Source of the DNA: Turbatrix aceti | Taxonomy: Eukaryota; Nematoda; Chromadorea; Rhabditida; Panagrolaimidae | Direction of reading: 5' to 3' | DNA: 64,000 bases | Assembly: GCA_963969345.1 (NCBI GenBank) | Contig: OZ017769.1 | Location: 10,543,725 to 10,607,724 of the forward strand | Shown here: positions 45,025-55,970 of the stretch, piece by piece | How positions within the stretch are numbered: position 1 is the stretch's first letter | How the letters are laid out: each line of letters begins with the position of its first letter | Program-made: the position numbers and the translations under genes | The notes under the pieces: generated by a model | The model's input: only the letters and a program-made list of their open reading frames with translations | Told to the model about the DNA's origin: nothing | The model's database searches: none

Positions 45025-46916
45025 GCGAACGGAGCCCGATACACTCATTTTTGGTACAAATTTTCCGACAATCTAGATCAAAAAAGTGGGGTATGGGAAA
45101 AAATCGCCGTCTAGCGAGTCTTGGGGTGTTATAGCATGAATCTCGACTCTGTGCGTTCGAAAAGTTCCGAAAACTGCATTTTTTTCGAAAATTTGAATGT
45201 TTAGGAACTTTTTGGTCCAAATTAAAAAAATGGATATCACCATCAAATTCAGAATTCACTTTTACCCCGGTACTGAAATTTTCAGCAACCTTGCTTTCAA
45301 ACTGAGCCAAAGGCGATTTTTTCCACCTACCCCACTTTTTCGATCTTGAATGTTCGGAAAATTGGTACAAAAAATGAGTGTATGTTGCGCGAATTAATCT
45401 GGTGAAGCCAAAAAAATAGATAAAAATCCGGGAGTAACACTATTTTGTAGACCGGAAAATGCCGCTCAAGATGTGCTATCTCCCGTTGTTAAGCAATGCT
45501 TCACCTCATAGCCTCAGGCGTTGGAACAAGTAGGGTTCGGGAGAATTGCTACCGTATGCCCCCGAGATAGGGTAGATGTCTGAAAAATTACATGTGGATA
45601 AAAAAAGTACTGATCTTTCCATTGGTGATAATCACTTTTTGATCAAAGTTCTAAAAAGTTCCTAAGTTTTCAAATTTCAAAAAAAAAACGTTTTTTCGGT
45701 CATTTATCAATTCGGGGTGAAACCAAGTGTGCACTTTTCCTTCTCCTTGCACAATCTCATGATAACTGACATGAGCTCCCCTGTTCCACCCACCCCCGGA
45801 ATAAGGAAAACGGTGCAACATCGTGTTTATCGCTTTTTTACGAAGCTCCGATGTTGTGAACATCATACATTTTGTTATACAAGATGTTACTAAACTAGAA
45901 CAAAAATTGGGGTTGATTGAAGTCAAAAAAGAGAAATAGGCGCTTTCCCAGAAACAATACATTTTTTTTTCAATATGTTGAGAGTCAGCTATGCAACTGA
46001 AATTTTACATAACTATTACCTTTGGTAACAACAAGTTACAGTTAAAAAATCAGCTCAAAAGATTAAGATTTGAAGATGTGGCGTTTAAAAAATTATAAAC
46101 GCATACTTCATTGGTCAGTACTGTATTTTTGATATTGCGAATTTTTTTGTTTCACGGAGAAAACTTAAAAAAATATTTGAACGCGTACAGAATTGAACCT
46201 GGGTCTCAAAATGGTACAAAATTGTGCGGAACGTGATTAAAACACGCACTACTACACATAGCAACTTGTTTGTAGATCATTCTCGCTCAGCAATAAACTC
46301 TTTTTTACTGCAGTAGCGACTGACATTGGGCAGCCAGACCTTCCTCTTACTTTTTGCTGCCAAAACGCCATTTTTGTCCGCGTGGTAGTAATTTTCTATG
46401 TTCGCTCGAAAATCAAATGCGCAAAGAGCTTTATTCGATTAAAGCTACCACCCTGCATCGCCGCTGACTGCAGTGCTGCTGCGGATTAACTTCCCAACAA
46501 GGTATTGCATTTTGTGTAAAAAATTTTTGTGCTTTTGCAACACACGACCACAACTTTTGTTTTTCACGATGGATGTGATGTGTGTCATGCGCAATCGCAC
46601 ACACGGCACGAAATACGTGCGTCTGTTACCAACAAATAAGCTAACTTGGAGATTTTGGCACAAACATGCTTAGTGAACAAGAGGGGAGGGGAGCGCATGC
46701 AAACGTCGAATGTGTTCATTCAATCGTACTTTTAATTTTTAGACGAATGTGTGAGATCATACACGATATCGTAAAAAAATGTAAAATAATTAGGATTAAT
46801 GCAATTTGTGATCCTGCGTGTTTCTGGCCAAAATTTGATATTACTTTGTTGTTTTTTTCAAAGTCATAGTCAATTTCGACGTCACAGAGGTTAAAGGCGA
46901 TTGTTGCAAAATAAAT
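45025..46916. other. Intergenic, no supported gene
   Basis: No coding frame is supported. A GC-richer stretch at about 45460-45580 carries GTTAAGCAATG and GTAGGGTTCGGGAG, faintly like 5S rRNA boxes, but the spacing is wrong. Confidence 0.4.
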
Positions 46917-47413
46917 TGCCCCTCCGAATCTTCATTCAACGGGCTCATAATATAAGATAATTTGTGCAAGTCCCCCAAAAAAGTAGATGTCTGTTGAAAA
47001 AAGTACGTCTGTTGGACTATGTATTATGAAGCAATCGGAACTTCAAAGCAACATTCGTGCAGTGCCATGGCCGGTTCGAAAGCACGACGACGGAAAGCGA
47101 ACCGGCAACGATAAACTAGGGCAGTGCCGTCGGATTCACACCATTTGCTCGTCGAATTTGCTCGCACTATCGCCGATAGAGCCCTAAAGGATAGGGCTGG
47201 GAAAATGAAAGCGACGTACATCAAATAATAATTGCCGCGCATAGACTTCCTTCAGGTGAACCTGCCAATCATGGCTTTCCGTTCATCTTGTACAAAACAG
47301 ACCAAAAAGGAGATGTCTGTACTTCTTTTTAACAGTCTTCTACTTTTTTTGGGGACTTGCTCAAATTATTCTTGACTTGCTCAAGCGTGTTGAATGAAGA
47401 TTCGGAGGGGCAT
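46917..47413. repeat. 500-bp foldback element
   Basis: Left arm GCCCCTCCGAATCTTCATTCAAC...CAAGTCCCC.AAAAAAGTAGA (46917-47010) and right arm (about 47305-47413) are inverted repeats with small indels. The GC-richer interior (47040-47290) holds CCGGTTCGAAAG..AACCGG palindromes but no frame of note. Confidence 0.7.
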
Positions 47414-48229
47414 GAGCGCATTTTTGTAAGTATGTATATATGACATTTGATAAAAACGGTCGCCAACTTTTTGTGTTTTGAGCAAAATTGTAATCAAAGA
47501 AAGTGATTTTTTGATGCACGTAGATCAGCCCACAGCATAAGAAACAAAAATGAGAACATATTTTTGCAGCTAGAAATGATTTTAATTTTAAGAGGTGTAT
47601 AAATAAGTTTTGTCATCTTGCGCAAAACAATCTTGAGTCAGGTGTCAAACATGTGTGCGGGCGTTCACGATTTGTGCGACGTTTATGCTTTTCTTTTTTT
47701 AACAAGCACGATAATGTTTAGCTCACGAAAATGTGTCATTCTAGCAAAACATAATAAATTGCGCATACTTTACCAACTTTTTTTCACTAATTTTTGAAAT
47801 GCATAATTTTTTGATGTGCTTGTGACGTCAGTAGAAAGTTCTTTGAATTCTGAGTCGAATACAATTTTCAAAAAGAATAAATGATCAAACTGACATCAGA
47901 ATTGTCACCGCTGTTAACCTTCGCCGTCGTTAGTCAGATTCGACTCTAAATTTATGAATAACCGTAAAAGGTAGTTGTTCAGTGGCTGTGCACCGCAGCT
48001 TCTATTTGCTCCATCTTTTTGCCCAGGTTCAATTCCATGCCGACGTGTTATTTTTTTTGGCAACAAGATTTTTAATTTTAACTTTATCCTTCGCAGTGTA
48101 TGAAAGACAAATACGGTCAGCAAAATTATAAAAGATTTGATCACATTTTTTTCCATAAAAAATTCAGTTTTTGTTTTGTCCGTTTTTCTTTGACATACAC
48201 TTTTGCACACACGTTCTACGTACAGGGAA
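47414..48229. other. Intergenic, downstream of SOAT
   Basis: AT-rich 3' region of the minus-strand SOAT gene. Nothing else is supported. Confidence 0.45.
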
Positions 48230-51200
48230 TCAACAAGTCCAAAGTCTTGGCATGACAAGGTCAACCCAGAAGTTATCGTATATGGACGGGCATCGTTGAC
48301 GAGCGTACCATTCAGTTGCGTAACAGCTGACAAACATTCCCGTACCTGGAAAAAATGCAGTTAGTAATATTTTTTTTAAGATTTAAAAAAAAATTAGGAA
48401 TTTAACTCGTAACCCAAAAACTTACCAATAATAAGGTTGAACCACATGGCGACATTCCAAATATATGGCTTGGTAATAAACCGTGAAATTGCAAAGAAAA
48501 TTCCTGAAAAAAACATAAAAAACTTAGTACACAGAAAATAACATACCTCCGCAGATGAAGTAGAGCACGAACATGATGGGGTAGAAAACCCTCAGCGAGA
48601 CGCCGAACCAGTACTCGTGGACTACGGACGAGAGAAAGAAGACGGAAGCCTGGGCAATTCGGAGACCTGTGCGGCCACCGATGAGATTGGCCACGTCGCG
48701 GTAGACGTAGACGTAAAGCCACTCATGGACAACCAGGTTCCAGTTGCGGTAGTATTCTGCCATGTTACGGGAACTCCACCAGTTCTACAAATTTAAAACA
48801 AAAGTTGAGTGAACAGAAGGGGTTTTACAAAATTTGAACAAAAAAATGTTTAAAAGCCTGTCTGTGACAGGATTTTGGACCGGCGACCCCGTGAAAAAAA
48901 AAAACCTCAAATGTTTTTAACCAAGGTTGTAGGCCCCCTTGAGGGATTGTTAAAAAAAAATATAAAAAATTTTTCAGATGCCGGATTCTTGAGATTTGGC
49001 TTCTGAACTGTTTTTTTGTTCTGATTTTTCAACCAGCTTCTTTATTGAAGCAAAAATCTGAATAAAATCATACAACTGTATTTTGGCACGAGGAATCGAT
49101 TGCCGTATTCAGATTTCCCAAAAAACATCTGACTCTCCCGCAATTATCGATTTTCTGTTTTCTTCGTCACTTTTTTGGCCAAAACATGTATATGCTGTTC
49201 GATAGGGAGGGCAAGACCTACCCTATCTTAAAGCCCGTTTTTTTTGCTACAAGATGGAAAAAAACACAAAAAAAAATATGTCGCTCTCGGTGACCAAAAC
49301 AGGGAAAAACCATCAAAATGGTCAAAAAACCGTCGTAAAATAACAACGATGAAGCAAAGCGCACCAAGAGTCACAGCGTGCGCATTGCGATGCGCGCAGC
49401 GCGTAGTTGATTTTTTGACCATTTTGATGGTTTTTCCCTGTTTTGGTCACCGAGAGCGACATATTTTTTTTTGTGTTTTTTTCCATCTTGTAGCAAAAAA
49501 AACGGGCTTTAAGATAGGGTAGGTCTTGCCCTCCCTATCGAACAGCATACACATGTTTTGGCCAAAAAAGTGACGAAGAAAACAGAAAATCGATAATTGC
49601 GGGAGAGTCAGATGTTTTTTGGGAAATCTGAATACGGCAATCGATTCCTCGTGCCAAAATACAGTTGTATGATTTTATTCAGATTTTTGCTTCAATAAAG
49701 AAGCTGGTTGAAAAATCAGAACAAAAAAACAGTTCAGAAGCCAAATCTCAAGAATCCGGCATCTGAAAAATTTTTTATATTTTTTTTTAACAATCCCTCA
49801 AAGGGGCCTACAACCTTGGTTAAAAACATTTGAGGTTTTTTTTTCACGGGGTCGCACCTTCCACCTTAATCTGAAATCCTGTCACAGACTGTCTCTTAAC
49901 CAGTGTTCTCTGGCCAAAATCGACTCTCGGCGCTCGACTCTGACTCAGAGTCGAGAGTCAAGAGTCGAGAGTCGAGAGTCGAAAGAGTCGACTCTTTCGA
50001 TTCCGACTCCCAGAATCGACTCTTTAACTCCGAGTTAAAATAGGTTCACAGAAAATGTATCAATAAACGCCTAAAACTGCGTGCTTTCATCTTTAACGAG
50101 TTTTTACTTTACAAAATCAAAAATTTGGCACCAAAAATGACTATAAAAGTGTATTTTTTTTATAAATTTTCATCAAAGAGTCGACTCCAAAGAGTCAAAA
50201 GGTCATTTTGTAAAAATCGACTCTCGACTTCGACTCTGACTCTGACTCTCGACTCTCAGAGTCAGAGTCAGAGTCAAAGAGTCGACTCTGAGTCGGAGTC
50301 AGCGGAACACTGTTTTTAACACTTTTTGTCGCTATTTTGTTAGTTTTGAATTTACAAGCTGGAATTAAGTTACTGTTTTTTTGCTTTTGTTACTTTTTGG
50401 GATGTTATTTTTACTGCATAAAAATTTTTGAACGCCATTATATTACGTTTTAGACACTTTTTTGATAATAAATTTCTATCTATCTTCTTTCGATTCTAAA
50501 AACCCAAAACCAACCGAATAAAAAAGTCGATCTCCAAAGAACATGAGTTCAGAAAAAAAGTTGAGCCAGCAGTGGAGAAGACCGTAGAAAAGCAGGTAGA
50601 GGCACGAAAAGCCGGGAATGATTGCCGGAAAGACGGTATACGCAATCTCGAGTGCGGTCGCCTTCTGGTAGTCAATTGCGTGAAAGTATGGCTGGATGAA
50701 CTGGATAAACAGCAGGTCGACGTAGTAGATAGTGCACAGACCGAGAGCAAAATGTTTGGCGACCAGGACAAAGGAGCGGGTGTCAGTCCTGGAAAATTTC
50801 AGTTTTTGAAATAATTTTAAGAGCGGTAACTGACATTGGGTAGGAGTCACGGTAGAGGAAAGATGGACAGAAAAAGTAGTAGGTCCATTGCTGGGGTGAG
50901 GGCCAATTCTTGGAGCTCTCGCCGAGGGTCACCTTGATCGAGCCGTCTGCTAGGCCTTTCTTTCGTCTGATGCCTCGGGGTACGTTTTCGCGGATGAAAG
51001 CGTAAACTTTCATTGATATTCTTGTCTAAAAAATGGATTTTTGGTAAAATGTTTTTTCATTGGTCAACTCACATTCTCGCAAGTGATAATAAAAGAGCAC
51101 GCAGAGTGAAGATCATACTTGAAGACGAAAGACACGGTTGTGTAGAAAAAAACCGCCAAGTACCCCAGAAAAGCGAGGATCCATGGAGCTTCTGTCCAGG

Positions 51201-51990
51201 CTGTGACCCGCTTCGCAGGCACAAGTGACCAGTATTTGAAGATACCGTAGACCAAGTACGTCGACAGGAACATGCCTGTCCAGACCACCATGGTGGGACC
51301 AAACTGCTCAAAGTTCCAGAAAATTACCCACCAGTGGTGAAAGGGACTGAAAAAGGGGTAAAAAAACTTTTTTTGGAGAAATCTGAATTTGAAAAAAAAG
51401 TTCATACTTGGAATGCTCAATGGCGTCTTTCATCATCGTAGCCATCAATAGCAAGATGAAAACCGCAATTGCAAAGTTGAAAACAATACCGGCGGATCCG
51501 TCGAAGAGTGTCCTAAAAAGCGCTACCGTAACCATCGTTTCCAATACCCAAAAAAAACAGACGTCAACAACGAAGGCCGAATTTTGAATTCTTTCGTTCG
51601 AAAATGCAATTGTTTTTTGGCAGGCTGCGTGTTTGAAGGCAAAATCGTACTCAGCATGGGGGATGAACCCGTCGACGACACAATCAACGAATCCGATGAC
51701 ATGGAAGCCGTCGAGCCTTCTGAATCTTCGGTGCACGTGGAAGACGATGTCAGGGGATCAAAAAGTGTCGTATCATCGATGTCAATCTTTTCCATCTTAG
51801 AATCCAGAGTTTTGGGTGAAAATGTATCGCTGGCTGGCAGTAGCGAGTAGTCGTAATCAGTCGACGGAGGAGAAGTCGTCGTGACGGTATTACGCGTTGT
51901 TCTATGCAATGATGATGATGTCGGCGGCGGCGATGCAGACGATGATGTTGTCGTTGCATTTCCCCTCCGCAGCGCCGTTCCTCTCGTCAT
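48230..51990 (-). CDS. SOAT: Sterol O-acyltransferase (SOAT/ACAT), MBOAT family
   Basis: Eight minus-strand exons (51990-51563, 51512-51408, 51346-51073, 51025-50835, 50788-50515, 48784-48547, 48503-48426, 48345-48230) join in matching phases to 567 aa; human SOAT1 has 550. The N-terminal 130 residues are Ser/Thr-rich and cytosolic. Recognised motifs are RISMKVYAFIRENVPR (SOAT-type, not DGAT1), CPSFLYRDSYP, FYSNWWS (the FYxDWWN motif), the catalytic His480 in VVHEY, and the C-terminal CYATEWYARQRCP. Multiple membrane helices fit an ER enzyme that esterifies sterols with fatty acyl-CoA. Nematodes are sterol auxotrophs, so this would handle dietary sterol. Intron 5 (50514-48785) is by far the largest and is full of mobile DNA. 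Confidence 0.93.
48854..49895. mobile_element. 1.04-kb foldback with 480-bp arms, flanked by TTAA
   Basis: Arms 48854-49336 and about 49410-49895 are nearly perfect reverse complements around a loop of about 75 bp. TTAA stands on both sides (48850-48853 and 49896-49899). Fragments elsewhere (39173, 55375-55466) also abut TTAA, suggesting a TTAA target as used by piggyBac-type transposases. No open frame inside encodes a transposase. It sits in SOAT intron 5 and would form a long hairpin in the pre-mRNA. Confidence 0.85.
49901..50312. mobile_element. hAT-type MITE built of GAGTCGA repeats
   Basis: It starts CAGTGTTC and ends GGAACACTG. Flanking 8-mers CTCTTAAC (49893-49900) and TTTTTAAC (50313-50320) agree at six of eight positions. 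Both halves consist of AGAGTCGA/TCGACTCT units arranged so that the ends are mutually inverted. It inserted exactly at the end of the foldback element. Confidence 0.75.
50325..50430 (-). repeat. Inverted copy of the 53-bp intron repeat
   Basis: TTTGTCGCTATTTTGTTA..TTTT.AATTTACAAGCTGGAAT followed by GTTACTTTTTGG is the reverse complement of the repeat units in MAEA intron 3 and Argonaute intron 1. Confidence 0.6.
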
Positions 51991-54164
51991 TTTCCAGGAG
52001 ACAGTTCTTAGTTGTTCGTTTATTCAGCCTGCTTTTTTCACTTTTTTTCTCTGAGTCTCGTGTCTTAGCACGCCTAAAATCATTCAAAAAATTGTTGGCG
52101 GAAGAATGGAAATTTGTGTATCAACAAGTGATTAGTCAGTGAAGTGTCGAAATGAGTATGCGCAGGAGATTACGACGCGTGAACAGAGGAAGAATAATTT
52201 TGGAATAAAAAAAATTGTTTTTTGTTTGTCGCGCCTGCTGAAGGTTGTCAATCAGTCAGTCAGTCACCTGGCGTCCGAGTGCGCATGCGTGCAAGTAAGC
52301 TGGGCTGTGAAAAGGTTGCGAAAAAAATCGGACTGCAAACAAAACAAATCGAAACGCAAATTGTTTCCTGTTAGAAAAATAATGAATGTCCCAAGTTCTG
52401 TTTTTCACAAAATGATCAATAAAGTTCATCCTGATCAAACACGTTTTTTTTATTTGGCAGTTTTTCTTACAAAAAAATATTTTTCATAAAAAAATACAAA
52501 CTCTAATTCATTAAATAAATTTAGAAAAAGCAAAAACAAATTTGAATCTCGTTCAAGAAACGTTAAAAAATACGATTAACAGCGGTATTCCACGCAGAAG
52601 ACAAAGTTGAGATGTGACTTATTCGTTGCCCGCAAACATCGCCTTGACCACTCGCTAGGTAATTCAAGAGGTACAGAGACAACACCAATATACATATAAT
52701 CCCAACAAGTTCCAACTAACTAAGCCAAGGATGGCACTGCATGCCGTCCTGATGGTGAACGCATAAGGGATAAGGACAATACAACAATTGGGTCAGTGTT
52801 TTATTCAAATGATCGAGTTTGTACTCAGCGCGGGCACCGCAAAGGCCAGGTTCCCAGCGATAAGATTTGAAGCGACTGCGGCAAGTGTGAATGCCGCCCG
52901 GGGGGGGGGCACAGTGAATTGCTCGCACTCTCAAATGATGCGACAATAGTATCGAAAAAAAATTGTATTTTGATACCTAATAACCAAGAAGTTGACAGTA
53001 TTTTTGATGTTATGTGTTGTGTAATAATTTTTTTTTTGTTAATGTTGCCTTTTCGCGTGAATTCAAAACAATGAATAAAAATTAAAAAATTTTTGTCGCT
53101 TGATGCGAAAATCTTTTTCATATTATAACTTTTTTTTGATTCTGTTTTAAAAATTATTGTCTTTTCATTGGTGTGAATAACAACAAAAATTACAAACAAC
53201 GCGGTTTCAACAAAATGAGTTAAAATGCAACAAAATCGTTTTTTTCCACGCCGCGCCACGAGTCAATTTAACGTTGAAAACCAACGCAGTTTATAAATTT
53301 CACAAAATCCTGCAAAATGAGTTAAAACGAGGTAAACAGGTGAATTTATCTTTCGCGCACCCTCATTCATCCAGCACCCCTCTGGCATGCCCATTTGCGC
53401 ATCAAAAATTCATCCCAACACTCTCTTCAATATGCAACCTGCCGCCGGGTGCTGCGGAGGTTGTAACCATGAACAAAAGCAAGAACAAGAACAAGAACAG
53501 GATCGCCGCACCGATGAGAGGTTGTTAAAATCGGCGTGAATGAAACTAACTCTTTTTTTTTTCGTGCACGCATGGATTTCTCTCATGTAGTTTGTGTGTT
53601 CCATATTTTTCGTGATCATCGTGGGGTTGGATTGATTCATAGATTTTTGTTGGTTTGTCCGATCGGCACAAACGTGGCGGATATATCCCCAGGCTATCCC
53701 GGTTATCCGTCGTGCATCTCGAACACGCACACCCCTGGATTTTCCTTAGATTGTATCTCTTGTTTCATCGAATTCGCTAAAATATCTGTAACCCGACGAT
53801 TTTTGCAAGGAGGAAAAAGAGGAAAGAGGGGTCCGTCCGGTCGATCTGTTGGTTCGTCGAAAAGAGGGATGCGCGGGTTGTTGACCTCTTTTTCCTTCAA
53901 TACGAGTTTTTGAGGGAACAGAGACAGGATGTATAGTGTCGCAGGGATTCATTATTCATTCTTCTGTCAAAAATTATCGATGCGCCTCTTTATTTGGGTA
54001 CGAGAAGAGGAGTTTATTGTAAATCTCCTGAGGGCAAGTTTCGTGTTTTGGAGAATTATTTATATGAGCAAACACAATTTTTGTGCACTTTTGCATTTTT
54101 GCAATTTCAAATTTGTTCTTTTACAAATTAACGTTCTTTTTCTAAGAACTTCAAGGTAATGCGA
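51991..54164. other. Intergenic, SOAT upstream region and spacer
   Basis: Includes a (TCAG)n-like stretch near 52249-52266. A GC-richer area at 53450-53900 has no convincing frame or splice pattern. No gene called. Confidence 0.4.
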
Positions 54165-54780
54165 TTATTTATTCTTTATTTTAATGTTTATTATCATTTT
54201 ATATTTTTCAGACCTAAATGTAGAGCACAAAATCGACTGCTCATTTTTCTTCTTGCTCCAAGGGTACAAAAATATTATTTTAAAAAAAATTCTTAACAAA
54301 AATTTTGGCGATGAAAACTCTTGATAAAAATTATTTCCAAATCCAATTAAAAAAGCTTTTTTTTTCATATCGCTTCCAGAATGTGGAATAAATCGTTTGG
54401 TTTTCGAATCGTATATTAATAAATGTTTGCCATAAGTATTGTTTGGAATGACACGTAGTGATGTGTCTAAAATAATAAAAGGCCAATTTGTTGAATGAAT
54501 AATCCGGTCAACGTCAATGAGCAATAGTGGATAATTTAAAACTGTTGGCAATTTTAAATCAAGGCGCAAATCATCGGCATGTTCATCAATATGCTTTTCG
54601 ACATCTGTCCAAACGTATATTCTCCAATGGAACATGCAGCAGCATGAAAAAAGTTTTTCTTTTCTGGAATACGTTTGTATTCGTCGTTATACATTTCGGA
54701 GTATTTTTTGATTATTTGAACGGTATTTTCGCAACGTGCAATCGATGACGGACTAAGTATCTCATTTAGCTTGACCAACT
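54165..54780 (-). pseudogene. Coding-like fragments in two shifted frames
   Basis: One minus-strand frame reads DDVELVKLNEILSPSS, ARCENTVQIIKKYSEMYNDE and continues to a stop at 54557. An overlapping frame carries LLLIDVDRIIHSTNWPFII and NTYGKHLLIYDSKTKRF. Both look like protein rather than noise, but I found no splice that joins them in phase. A frameshifted pseudogene or a gene with an unusual intron are both possible. Family not recognised. Confidence 0.4.
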
Positions 54781-54871
54781 CGACGTCGTCAATTCGGCAA
54801 CTTTAATTTTTTTTTTTAAATTCGTGGTAAATGCTGGCGACAGGCTCCTTTTTTTCACCCTTTATTTGGTT

Positions 54872-55255
54872 TTATGCTTTGTCAGTAACCATTTTGATGC
54901 GATCTGCCCTTTCCTTTGTTTTCTGCTTCGTCAGTGTGATCAATTTTTTTCGGTTTTGCACCATACAATAGGCGATTTCGATAAACTCTGCAAATTTGTC
55001 GGATTTGGCATCGACACTTGACATTTCATCTAAAAATAAAGGTTTCTATTGAAAAATAATCATAAAAAAACTTACTTTGAACTTTTGAAAGAGCGTCACC
55101 GATAATATTGATTATGTCAGAAACGGAAGAGTTGTTTTCTACAGTCAAATTAATGCCGGTGATGGCAGGCAATTTCGCAGCTTTGTATGCGTATTCAAGA
55201 CGAATTTTTGCAATGCAATGCGATGCGTTCGACGTTCGACTAAGAAGTGTAGACT
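54872..55255 (-). pseudogene. 3' end of a broken minus-strand gene
   Basis: Exon ending at 55076 (KLPAITGINLTVENNS..IINIIGDALSKVQ) splices in phase 1 across a 46-bp intron to 55029-54872 (EMSSVDAKSDKFAEFIE..IKMVTDKA, TAA). A poly(A) signal AATAAA follows about 10 bases later. Further upstream the frame shifts near 55255, and about 100 bases beyond that a repeat copy is inserted, so the 5' part looks broken. No family match. Confidence 0.45.
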
Positions 55256-55374
55256 TTTGGTCATCCTTATAGAATTGTCAGAAGTCGCGACGTTTTCTAA
55301 AATTGTATTTTTTGATAAATTTAAAAATTTTAATTCAATTATTAAAATTAAGGACTTACGTTGCACGTTTATCG

Positions 55375-55466
55375 AAGCCTACAACCTTGGTTAAAAACAT
55401 TTGAGGTTTTTTTTTCACGGGGTCGCACCCTCCACCTTGATCCAAAATCCTGTCACAGACTGCCTC
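55375..55466. repeat. Solo terminus of the TTAA-flanked foldback family
   Basis: CCTACAACCTTGGTTAAAAA...CACGGGGTCGCACC..CCACCTTGATCC and CCTGTCACAGACTGCCTC, ending at TTAA (55467-55470). It matches 49805-49899 over its whole length with few differences. Confidence 0.8.
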
Positions 55467-55475
55467 TTAAGTGCA

Positions 55476-55970
55476 ATGCGAGAAAAAAATGGAAAATTTG
55501 CAGTAATGGTTATAATTGATTTGAACACACGAGTAGCAAAATTTGTACTGAAAAGCACTTCAGCGGTCAAATCCCTAGAATTCGGCGTCTGTAAAAGTCA
55601 GAAAGTAAGACAAAATTGACTGCAGAATAGAATGTTAATTACGCTTATATTATTCATATTTTTTTGATATTATACACCTGGTCAAAATATCGAAAAATAT
55701 AAATAAACTAATTTTGATATTTTGAGCCGGAGTAAAGTTTACCTGATAGTACATACTATATGCGATGCATGGATTCATGATGTACTAAAAGGCGCATTTT
55801 GGAAGACTGCAAAGTCGTCTGTCTATCGCCTCGGAGGCGCCGGAGTTGACGGTGTTAAAAATGAAGTTCAAAAAAGAAGACTATCTTTTTCTTCAACCAA
55901 TAATGACCCATCATTTGTATACAAAAATGCCGTATTGGCTGTAAACAATCTCTTGTTGGCAGAATTATAA
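55476..55970 (+). other. Two coding-like stretches, connection unresolved
   Basis: ATG at 55476 opens 43 codons (KFAVMVIIDLNTRVAKFVLK) ending in a GTAAGA donor at 55605. A second open stretch, about 55728-55970, encodes KVYLIVHTICDAWIHDVLKG and ends TAA. No acceptor joins them in frame. They may be exons of a small gene with an unseen middle exon, or remains of a pseudogene. Confidence 0.3.

Noticed and set aside
45470..45565. 5S rRNA-like boxes (GTTAAGCAATG, GTAGGGTTCGGGAG)
   Set aside because: Spacing between boxes is about 18 bases too long, and the rest does not match 5S rRNA or fold like it.
48230..51990. DGAT1 (diacylglycerol acyltransferase) instead of SOAT
   Set aside because: The FIRENVPR segment and the C-terminal EWYARQRCP match SOAT and not DGAT1.
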